A stretch of 64,000 nt of DNA from DTWD01 sp963662965 (lineage in GTDB: Bacteria > Acidobacteriota > Vicinamibacteria > Vicinamibacterales > UBA8438): positions 2,046,001 through 2,110,000 of the forward strand of contig OY759970.1 of assembly GCA_963662965.1 (NCBI GenBank), in the 5' to 3' direction. The position numbers and the translations under genes were made by a program. This document shows, one piece after another, positions 1-6,122 of the stretch. Numbering within the stretch: the first letter of the stretch is position 1; each line of letters starts with the position of its first letter. The notes beneath the pieces were generated by a model that was not told the DNA's origin, ran no database searches, and worked only from the letters and a program-made list of their open reading frames with translations.

Positions 1-45
1 GTGCCGGCGGCGGGGTTCGGAGCCGCAGGCCCCATCTGAATTTAG
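1..45 (-). repeat. Hairpin-rich intergenic repeat (module A), partial, at the 3' end of coxB
   Basis: Read on the minus strand, this holds the opening of the module A repeat found elsewhere (for example 13804-13898): an ATGGGGCC arm, a short loop, a GGCTCCG arm and an AACCCCGCCGCCGGCAC block. It begins a few bases after the coxB stop codon and runs off the window edge. The GC-rich stem-loop could act in 3'-end formation, but no U-run is seen. Confidence 0.6.
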
Positions 46-788
46 TCGCCGGCGAGCAGGGCGGCTTCCTCGGCGAGCCACGCCTCGTACTCGGCCTCGG
101 TCTGGACGGTGACGAAGCCCCGCATGCGGTAGTGGCCGAGACCACACAACTGCGAGCAGTTGACTTCCCAGTTGCCGATCACATTCGGCACCCACCAGAC
201 CGGCACCTGGATGCCGGGAATTGCGTCCTGCTTGACCCGCATTTCCGCAATACCCATGCTGTGGATGACATCCTGCGACGACAGATAGACGATGACCGGT
301 TTGTTCACCGGGAGGTTCATCTGGTTAATCGAGACGATGTCGTCGGCGCCATTTGGATCGCTGCGGTCGAGCCCGATGGCATTGGTCGGGGTGATCAGGC
401 TGATATCGCGCCGGCCGAATCGACCGTCCGCACCGGGGTAGTGCGAGTGCCACTCGAATTGCTTGCCGATCATGTGGATGACGGTCGCCTCTTCGTCGGG
501 CGGAAACTCGTTGACGCGGTCCGCCCACGCCGGAATGGCGAAGCCGACCAGCAGGACCGCCTCGATGACCGCCACCCCGATCTCCAGGTAGCTCGATCGG
601 TGGCTCTTCACTCCTTCGTAGTCGGCCTTTGGGTTGGCGCTCGCTCGGAACCGCACGAGCATGTAGATGAAGAACGCACCCCAGCCGACGAGCAGCACGG
701 CCATCAGCCAGTGTGTGAGGATGATCATCTCATCGATGTCGGCGGCGTGGGCGGATGCCTGAATCGGCAATCCCAAGAATTCACCCAT
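42..788 (-). CDS. coxB: Cytochrome c oxidase subunit II (CoxB), CuA-binding
   Basis: Subunit II of a haem-copper oxidase; its periplasmic CuA centre takes electrons from cytochrome c. The 248-residue protein has two N-terminal membrane segments (about residues 22-45 and 70-90) and a cupredoxin domain. The C-terminal CuA motif NCSQLCGLGHYRMRG supplies two Cys, His and Met ligands; an upstream His lies in SQDVIHSMG. There is no C-terminal cytochrome c domain. The ATG directly abuts the stop codon of the small gene upstream, so it is the last gene of the oxidase operon. Most bacterial operons place coxB first, so this order is unusual. Confidence 0.95.
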   Translation of the reverse strand: MGEFLGLPIQASAHAADIDEMIILTHWLMAVLLVGWGAFFIYMLVRFRASANPKADYEGVKSHRSSYLEIGVAVIEAVLLVGFAIPAWADRVNEFPPDEEATVIHMIGKQFEWHSHYPGADGRFGRRDISLITPTNAIGLDRSDPNGADDIVSINQMNLPVNKPVIVYLSSQDVIHSMGIAEMRVKQDAIPGIQVPVWWVPNVIGNWEVNCSQLCGLGHYRMRGFVTVQTEAEYEAWLAEEAALLAGD

Positions 789-1073
789 CTACGGTCTCCC
801 TCCGGACTCCACGCGCGAAATCGGGGTGTCGAACGCGTCGTCGTTGCCGAGCGCCTGCCGCGAGCGCTTCAGTAAATGAAACATGAACGCGACGAACCCA
901 CTCAGCACGCTGCCGGTGACGCCGAGCAGCGTGAACACGGCCCAGTTCAAGCTCCGGGCCTCGTCGGAGCCCGTCTCGAGACCAAAGCAGATGGGACACG
1001 CCCATGTGACGGCGGGCGCCAGTAGCACGACCGCCGCAGCCGCCGCGCCGACGCGAAGTGTTTTGTTTGCCAT
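789..1073 (-). CDS. Small CPICF membrane protein of the oxidase operon
   Basis: This 94-residue protein has an N-terminal signal or membrane segment, then a CPICFG motif at about residue 26-31, then a second membrane helix and a short charged tail. The CxxC pair would face the periplasm. Its place between coxD and coxB suggests a role in oxidase assembly, for example copper or thiol handling for CuA; that is inference. An upstream ATG at 1118 is open but lies in an AACCTTG-type tandem repeat and overlaps the next gene, so ATG 1073 is preferred. The stop touches the coxB start with no spacer. Confidence 0.75.
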   Translation of the reverse strand: MANKTLRVGAAAAAVVLLAPAVTWACPICFGLETGSDEARSLNWAVFTLLGVTGSVLSGFVAFMFHLLKRSRQALGNDDAFDTPISRVESGGRP

Positions 1074-1078
1074 GTCAG

Positions 1079-1112
1079 AACCTTGAACCTTGAAGCGTGA
1101 ACCCTTGAACCT
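1079..1112. repeat. Degenerate AACCTTG-type tandem repeat
   Basis: Four to five imperfect copies of a 7-8 nt unit (GAACCTT, GAACCTT, GAAGCGT, GAACCCTT, GAACCTA) fill the junction between the two small oxidase-operon genes. The same unit recurs at 1730-1750 and 9343-9365. Confidence 0.7.
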
Positions 1113-1320
1113 ATTCAATTCCGAGCTCTCTCGTCTTTCTGACGAACTTTACCCCGTAGACCGCCATCAGCACCGCGGAGCACAACGAGCCGACCGCGAA
1201 CAGCAGGTGCCCGGTATCGCCGCGCTCGCTTGCGAACATCGCGACGCCCCACACAGTCATCAACACGGCGAGCAGGATCGACGCGACGATGAAGACGATA
1301 TGAATCGCTCGCAGGGACAT
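1111..1320 (-). CDS. Small two-helix membrane protein of the oxidase operon
   Basis: A 69-residue hydrophobic protein with two predicted membrane helices (about residues 5-27 and 38-58) and a charged C-terminus ending RKTRELGIE. I do not recognise the family. It lies 12 bp downstream of coxD in the same operon and resembles in size the small accessory subunits often found in haem-copper oxidase operons. It may be a structural or assembly subunit; this rests on position only. Confidence 0.7.
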   Translation of the reverse strand: MSLRAIHIVFIVASILLAVLMTVWGVAMFASERGDTGHLLFAVGSLCSAVLMAVYGVKFVRKTRELGIE

Positions 1321-1332
1321 CGGTGGTCGGCG

Positions 1333-1713
1333 TCAGTGCGCCCCCTCGTCATGTGCCGCCGCCGCCGGCGCGTCGGCGTTCGGCAAGGCGTAGTATTCGC
1401 CGACCTTGTCGGCGTGGCCGAGAAGCGGGATGAAGATCAGCACCAGGAACAAGAAGGCGGTGACCGCCAACGTCGCAAGGATTGCGCCGAAGCCCCATTT
1501 GGAGAGTGGGACGACTTTTTTCTCTTCGATCAGGTGCATGAAGAAGCTCACCACCAGCGAGCCTTTCGTCGCCGCGATGACGAGCGCCACCGTCACCGCG
1601 AGCGGCACCGCGAAGTCGACGTACGATATCGCGACGGTGGCAACCGTCAGCACGCCCAGACTCATGGCGACCTTCTTGTAGATCTGAATATGGTGGTGAA
1701 CGTCGTCGCTCAT
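1333..1713 (-). CDS. coxD: Cytochrome c oxidase subunit IV-like protein (CoxD/CtaF type)
   Basis: A 126-residue membrane protein starting MSDDVHHHIQIYKKV, with three hydrophobic segments (about residues 14-34, 40-60 and 75-97) separated by the conserved-looking MHLIEEKK linker. This matches the prokaryotic cytochrome c oxidase subunit IV family that stabilises the catalytic core. The His-rich N-terminus is typical of this group. A longer reading to 1797 exists but overlaps coxC and the tandem repeat, so ATG 1713 is chosen. It lies between coxC and the small membrane genes. Confidence 0.85.
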   Translation of the reverse strand: MSDDVHHHIQIYKKVAMSLGVLTVATVAISYVDFAVPLAVTVALVIAATKGSLVVSFFMHLIEEKKVVPLSKWGFGAILATLAVTAFLFLVLIFIPLLGHADKVGEYYALPNADAPAAAAHDEGAH

Positions 1714-1729
1714 GATGTCTGCAAGATCG

Positions 1730-1750
1730 AAACCTTGAACCCTGAACCTA
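1730..1750. repeat. Degenerate AACCTTG-type tandem repeat
   Basis: Three imperfect units (AAACCTT, GAACCCT, GAACCTA) lie between coxC and coxD and run into the coxC stop codon. Same family as 1079-1112 and 9343-9365. Confidence 0.6.
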
Positions 1751-2344
1751 GAGCAAATACAGCACCGGGAACAGGAAGATCCAGACCAGATCGACAAAGT
1801 GCCAGTAGAGCCCGGCCGCTTCGATCCGGTTCGTGAACTGCGTCTTGTTCGTCTCCCACATCTTCGAGCCCGGCCCGAGGAAATACGAGTTCACGATGAC
1901 GCCGGCGATGATGTGCAGCGCGTGGAGCCCGGTCATCGTGAAGTAGATGGCCAGATAGGTGCTCGTGGAGGGGAAGTTGCCGATGTCGAACTCATGGCTG
2001 TACTCGAACGCCTTGACCACCATGAAGACGAACGACAGCCCGATCGTCATCGCCATGAACTTCTTGAACCCCGCGAGGTCGTCCATCTTGAGCGAGGCGT
2101 AGGCGAACACCATCGTGACGCTCGATCCGATGAGGACGACGGTGTTGAACGTGCCCATCGGCACGTTGAGGACATCGGCGCCAACGGGCCATGCGGGCGC
2201 CATGAGTCGGAGCAGCACGTAGGACGAAAAGAGCGCGCCGAACAGCATCACTTCGGACGCCAGGAAAAGCCAGATACCGAGCTTGACGTTGGTCAGGCCG
2301 GTATCTGGTCGTTCGTCGACGATGTACGGGATTTCTATGGACAC
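1748..2344 (-). CDS. coxC: Cytochrome c oxidase subunit III (CoxC)
   Basis: Core subunit III of the haem-copper oxidase, a helical membrane protein supporting proton uptake and stability of subunit I. The 198-residue form starts at GTG 2344 and reads VSIEIPYIVDERPDTGLTN; it shows the expected five helices, the family motif WLFLASEVMLFGALFSSY, and a C-terminal YWHFVDLVWIFLFPVLYL segment. The start is placed at 2344 because this leaves a 4-bp gap to the coxA stop; an ATG at 2389 would overlap coxA by 41 nt. Confidence 0.93.
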   Translation of the reverse strand: MSIEIPYIVDERPDTGLTNVKLGIWLFLASEVMLFGALFSSYVLLRLMAPAWPVGADVLNVPMGTFNTVVLIGSSVTMVFAYASLKMDDLAGFKKFMAMTIGLSFVFMVVKAFEYSHEFDIGNFPSTSTYLAIYFTMTGLHALHIIAGVIVNSYFLGPGSKMWETNKTQFTNRIEAAGLYWHFVDLVWIFLFPVLYLL

Positions 2345-2348
2345 GTGG

Positions 2349-4154
2349 CTACACCTTGGCCGCTTCGGCGACGGCACGGTCCGGCTCACCCTGCATCAGG
2401 AAGTCGCTCTCGGCGCCCGGCACGCTGTATTCGTACGGCCCCCGGTGCGCGACCGGCGGCTTGGAGAAATTCCCGTGCGGCGGCGGTGACGGTGCCTCCC
2501 ACTCGAACGTCGTCGCCTTCCATGGGTTGATGCCGACCTTCTCGCCGTTCTTGATGCTGTTGAAGAAGTTGTAGATGAAGAAGAGCTGGAAGAACCCGAG
2601 CGTCCACGCACCCATACTGATGACTTCGTTGAGGTACAACACGTCTTGGTTCATCACGTACTGTTCCCCGCCGTCATACATCCGGCGGTTCATCCCGGAA
2701 AGTCCCTGAATGAACATCGGCATGAACACCACGTTGATCGCAATGAACGAGCCCCAGAAGTGGATCTTGCCGAGCAGGTCGTTCATCTTTCGGCCGGTCG
2801 CCTTGGGGAACCAGTAGTAGAGCCCGCCGAACAACGCCATCAGCGTCCCGGGTGCGACGACGTAATGGAAGTGGCCGATCACGTAATAGGTATCGTGTAG
2901 ATGCAGGTCGGGTGCCGCCAGCCCGAGCGGCAGACCCGTCAGCCCTCCGATCCCAAACATCGGGAGGAACGCCAGCGCAAAGAGCATCGGCGTCGTGAAG
3001 CGGATCGACCCGCCGTAGAGCGAGAGGAAGAGCGCCGATAGAATGACGACCGACGGTATCGAGATGATCATCGTCGTCGTCTGGAAGAACGAGCTCATCG
3101 TCGTCCCCATCCCGGTCAAGAACATGTGATGGGCCCAGACGACGAACGACATGAAGCCGATGAAGATCAGCGAGGCGACCAACACGCGGTAGCCCCAGAG
3201 CGGCTTCCGGGTGTTGTTGGCGATGATCTCGGCGACGATGCCAAGCGCCGGCAGAATCAGGACGTACACCTCCGGGTGAGCAAGGAACCAAAAGAGGTGC
3301 TGCCACAGCAGCACGCTGCCGCCGCCGCTCGCCGGCCACGCCGAGTCAGCATAGACGAGGCCGCTCGGCAGGAAGAAGCTGGTGCCGGCGACGCGGTCCA
3401 TCAGCTGCAGCACACCGGCCGCTTCGAGCGGGGGAAACGCCAGCAGCAGCAAGAACGCCGTCACGAGCTGCGCCCAGACGAAGAACGGCAGGCGCATGAA
3501 GCTCAAGCCGGGCGCGCGCAGCTGGATCGTCGTCACGATGAAGTTGATCGACCCGAGGAGTGACGACGTAATCAGGCATATCATCCCCGAGAGCCACATC
3601 GTTTGTCCGGTCGTGGCGAAGACCGAGAGCGGCGCGTAGGAGGTCCAGCCGGAGTTCGCGGCGCCACCGGGGACGAAGAAGCTGGCGAACATGACGACGC
3701 CACCGAGGAAGAATGCCCAGTAGCTGGCCATGTTCAACTTCGGAAACGCCATATCCGGCGCGCCGATCTGGAGCGGCAGCACGAAGTTGCCGAAGCCGCC
3801 GACCGCGAGCGGCACGACGCCCATGAAGACCATGATGGTGCCGTGCATGGCCCCGAGCTGGTTGTAGAACTCGGGCAGCATGATGCCGCCCGGCGCCCGC
3901 TCGTCGCCGAGCCATTCGCCGATCAACGGGATCGGCGTACCGGGATACGCAATCTGCCAGCGCATCACCATCATGAGCGTGAACCCGAACAGCAGAAAGA
4001 GCAGCCCGGTCACGGCGTACTGGATGCCGATCACCTTGTGGTCCTGGGAGAAGACGTAGGTCTGCCAGTAACCGAGGTCGTGATGTTCGTGTCCCGCGTG
4101 TCCGTGCTCGTCCGCCGCGTGGGCGGCGTGCTCGGTGGTCGTCACGTTAGCCAA
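2349..4154 (-). CDS. coxA: Cytochrome c oxidase subunit I (CoxA/CtaD)
   Basis: Catalytic subunit reducing O2 to water and pumping protons. The 601-residue protein has the 12-helix core. Visible metal ligands are the haem a His in GAMHGTIMVFMG, the CuB/cross-linked motif HPEVYVLILPALG, the adjacent HH pair in VVWAHHMF, and the distal haem ligands in HDTYYVIGHFHYVVAPG. It lacks a fused subunit III. The initiator is TTG, supported by an AAAGGAG ribosome site 8 nt upstream. First gene of the coxA-C-D-x-y-B operon. The N-terminal 25 residues are His-rich, which may bind metal. Confidence 0.97.
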   Translation of the reverse strand: MANVTTTEHAAHAADEHGHAGHEHHDLGYWQTYVFSQDHKVIGIQYAVTGLLFLLFGFTLMMVMRWQIAYPGTPIPLIGEWLGDERAPGGIMLPEFYNQLGAMHGTIMVFMGVVPLAVGGFGNFVLPLQIGAPDMAFPKLNMASYWAFFLGGVVMFASFFVPGGAANSGWTSYAPLSVFATTGQTMWLSGMICLITSSLLGSINFIVTTIQLRAPGLSFMRLPFFVWAQLVTAFLLLLAFPPLEAAGVLQLMDRVAGTSFFLPSGLVYADSAWPASGGGSVLLWQHLFWFLAHPEVYVLILPALGIVAEIIANNTRKPLWGYRVLVASLIFIGFMSFVVWAHHMFLTGMGTTMSSFFQTTTMIISIPSVVILSALFLSLYGGSIRFTTPMLFALAFLPMFGIGGLTGLPLGLAAPDLHLHDTYYVIGHFHYVVAPGTLMALFGGLYYWFPKATGRKMNDLLGKIHFWGSFIAINVVFMPMFIQGLSGMNRRMYDGGEQYVMNQDVLYLNEVISMGAWTLGFFQLFFIYNFFNSIKNGEKVGINPWKATTFEWEAPSPPPHGNFSKPPVAHRGPYEYSVPGAESDFLMQGEPDRAVAEAAKV

Positions 4155-4331
4155 CGTCGTGACTCCTTTCCTACAACGTCACTCTGACTCTTACCCGCTC
4201 GTTCCAGGGAAGTCGTGCGGGGCGGTCGATCGTAAGGTCGTGTTGTTGGTGGCCGTGGGTGCCTCCCTGATGGGAAGACCACCGTAGCCCAGCAGATTCT
4301 ATCTGGCCAACTTGGGTAGGGGCAAACATGC
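4155..4331. other. Leader region upstream of coxA with no recognisable gene
   Basis: The 177 bases upstream of coxA hold the coxA ribosome site near 4163-4170 (minus strand). They should contain the oxidase promoter, but I cannot identify convincing -35 and -10 boxes. Confidence 0.4.
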
Positions 4332-4462
4332 CTAGGCGGGGCTGACTGCCCCGAACCCCGTCGGCGGCACTCGTGGGGACCCCTTTGCCCCACTCCGTGC
4401 CGCTGGGGGCGCGCACGTGCGCGCCCTCGCCGGAGCGGCGCCGGGCATTGGGCCCCGGCTAG
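4332..4462 (+). repeat. Module A intergenic repeat, full-length copy
   Basis: CTAGGCGGGGCTGACTGCCC opens the module as an imperfect stem-loop. The AACCCCGTCGGCGGCACTCG block, the GTGCCGCTGGGGGCGCG block and a distal GCCGGAGCGGCGCCGGGC segment follow. The distal segment recurs at 20090-20110 in the other orientation. It lies between divergent transcription units, so here it does not follow a stop codon. Confidence 0.75.
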
Positions 4463-4499
4463 TGCGCGTTTCACGAGTGTGTAGCGGGCGGGTGGTGCA

Positions 4500-4965
4500 C
4501 GCGCGCGGCAGCCCCGGCCGGGGCGTCGCTCCGGACGCCAGATCGGCCCGACGGAAAACTTCGCCTCCGACCGCAGGCGGAACGCCTCACGCGGCGAGCA
4601 ACAGCTGATCAGGGGCGGCGCGTGCCACGGCAACCCGCAGCCCGGGTTCTTCGACCGGCATGGATCACAGGGGGCAGGCTCGTCCGCTGGCGGCTCCGGC
4701 GAAGTTTTCGGCCCCGCGGACGGCGGCGGGCCTCATGGCGTCCTCCGCGACACCCCGACCGCGCCTGTGCGTGGCGAGCCCGCCCGTTCCTCCGGGCGGC
4801 GGCCGTGCCAGGTTCGGGCGGCTCAGCAGCTGGTCTCTCGGAGGAATCCGTCGGAGGAACCGCCACTTGGCTCCTGCAAGTGGCCCCTCTGCCGCCGTGA
4901 CGACGCGGATTCCGAAAGAGACCAGTGGTGGGCCGCTTGCTCGGCGAGGCCGTTCTAACCTGCTC
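4500..4965. repeat. Roughly 450-bp structured intergenic element, copy 1
   Basis: Blocks are shared with 50620-51035, including CACGCGGCGAGCAACAGCT, GGCGCGTGCCAC and GGATCACAGGG. The 3' part is shared with the reverse strand of 33840-33960. It holds a long inverted repeat: 4831-4853 (TGGTCTCT, GGAATCCG, TCG) pairs with 4901-4924 (CGACG, CGGATTCC, AGAGACCA). An inner hairpin has GCCACTTG at 4862-4869 and CAAGTGGC at 4877-4884. A GTG-initiated reading frame of about 90 codons is present in copies 1 and 3, but differences fall at all three codon positions in its first half. Confidence 0.7.
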
Positions 4966-5011
4966 ATCTGCCGCCCGCGCCGCGACATGAACGTGCAAAA
5001 CGTGCTAGCTC

Positions 5012-5158
5012 CGGCGGCAGGGTTCGGGGCCGTAGGCCCTGTCTGGAGTTGGACCGGAGTGGGGCTTTCGGGGTCCCCGCGAGAGAGCGAGCGAGGGGGT
5101 CTGGGGGAAGCGCCGGAGACTCAACGGAATCGAGGGCGATATTCCCCTGGCCTAAGGT
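5012..5158. repeat. Repeat module B with an inverted partial module A
   Basis: GGCGGCAGGGTTCGGGGCC at about 5020 is the reverse of the module A start. From 5055 the sequence is module B: GGAGTGGGGCTTTCGGGGTC, CCCCGCGAGAGAGCGAGCGA, GGGGGTCTGGGGGAAGCG, a variable stretch, then GAGGGCGATATTCCCC and CTAAGG. Close copies lie at 13951-14060 and 23560-23651. It ends at the stop codon of the convergent VTT-domain gene. Confidence 0.75.
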
Positions 5159-5874
5159 TGGACGGGGTCGGCGGTTGCGTCTTCTAGCGCTCGTTTGGCG
5201 GTGCGGGTGATGACCGTCGTCACGAGCACAGTCGCCGCCAACCCGAGGCCGACCACGGCATAGTACGCCGCGCTCCGCTCGGGGCTCGTGCCGCCGGCGA
5301 GCCGCGCCACATCGCCGCCGACGAGGCCCGAATAGGTGTACAGCACGGTGCCCGGCAGCATCCCGATCGACGCGAGCACGTAGTCGCCCAGCCGCACCTT
5401 GGTGAGACCGAGGGCGTAGTTGAGGAGGTTGAACGGAAAGACCGGGGAGAGACGCAGCAGCAGCATGATTTTCAAGCCCTGCTGCCCCACGGCACGGTCG
5501 ATGGCGGCGAAACGCGGATTGCCTTCGAGCCGCTGCTCCACCGCCTCGCGGGCGGCGTAGCGGGCAACCAGAAAGGCCAGGGTGGCGCCGATGGTGGCGG
5601 CCGTCAGCACATAGATGCTGCCCTGGACTAGGCCGAAAATCGCGCCGGCGGCGAGCGTGAGGACGGAGCCCGGGACGAACGCCACCGTTGCCGCCGCATA
5701 GCCGGCGATAAAGACGACCGGGCCGAGGGCCCCGAGGCTGTCGATCCAGACGGCGAAACGCTCGAGAAAGAGGCCGAACTGCCGACCAAGGCCGGCAAGC
5801 GCAATGACCGCCACGACGCCGATCAAGACCTTGGCGATCGGGAGACGCTTGGGCGACGCGTTGTCCTCGTTCAT
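5152..5874 (-). CDS. TVP38/TMEM64 family (VTT domain) membrane protein
   Basis: A 240-residue polytopic protein with about six hydrophobic segments. Residues around 70-200 form the VTT (SNARE-associated, DedA-related) domain, with the signatures GYAAATVAFVPGSVLTLAAG and LLRLSPVFPFNLLNYALGLT. Family members act in membrane lipid transport or homeostasis; the exact substrate here is unknown. ATG 5874 is chosen over an in-frame GTG at 5898 because the domain begins well after it and neither start has a strong ribosome site. It stands alone, convergent with the repeat region. Confidence 0.85.
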   Translation of the reverse strand: MNEDNASPKRLPIAKVLIGVVAVIALAGLGRQFGLFLERFAVWIDSLGALGPVVFIAGYAAATVAFVPGSVLTLAAGAIFGLVQGSIYVLTAATIGATLAFLVARYAAREAVEQRLEGNPRFAAIDRAVGQQGLKIMLLLRLSPVFPFNLLNYALGLTKVRLGDYVLASIGMLPGTVLYTYSGLVGGDVARLAGGTSPERSAAYYAVVGLGLAATVLVTTVITRTAKRALEDATADPVQP

Positions 5875-5908
5875 TCTCGGTTCAGTATGACGGGACACGA
5901 GGGCAGAA

Positions 5909-5936
5909 GGGATCAGGGATCGGGGTCAGGGGTGGT
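5909..5936. repeat. Degenerate GGGATCA-type tandem repeat
   Basis: Units GGGATCA, GGGATCG, GGGTCAG and GGG occur in tandem between divergent genes. Related runs occur at 49888-49907, 59706-59745 and 62766-62800. Confidence 0.55.
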
Positions 5937-5976
5937 CGACGCGTCTTTCAGGCGGCGCGTCTGCAATACTCATAAC

Positions 5977-6063
5977 GTGACCCGTACCTACGTCGCAGTG
6001 GCTGTCGTGCAAGTGATCGTTGTCACCGCGCTCTGGCTTTTGTCACAGCACTTCGCTGGATGA
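5977..6063 (+). CDS. 28-residue single-helix microprotein upstream of the symporter
   Basis: GTG 5977 opens a 28-codon frame ending TGA 6063: a polar start MTRTYV, a hydrophobic core AVAVVQVIVVTALWLL, then SQHFAG. It reads as one membrane helix with a short tail. It ends 59 bp before the symporter start on the same strand. Very small hydrophobic partner proteins are known next to solute:sodium and neurotransmitter:sodium symporters, so it may be an accessory subunit. That role is inferred from position and composition. No strong ribosome site is seen. Confidence 0.55.
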   Translation: MTRTYVAVAVVQVIVVTALWLLSQHFAG

Positions 6064-6122
6064 GTCACTCGACGATGCCCGCCGTTCGCGGTCGCGGCGG
6101 CCCCGGCCCCTGAGCCCTACAC

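Noticed and set aside
2345..2389. ATG 2389 as the coxC start
   Set aside because: It would overlap the end of coxA by 41 nt and add a Pro/Arg-rich lead not expected in subunit III. GTG 2344 gives a normal N-terminus.
4622..5187. Several overlapping frames of 90-175 codons in the coxA upstream region
   Set aside because: They are Arg/Pro/Gly-rich, overlap each other on both strands and lie in dispersed repeats. Changes between repeat copies fall on all codon positions for most of their length.
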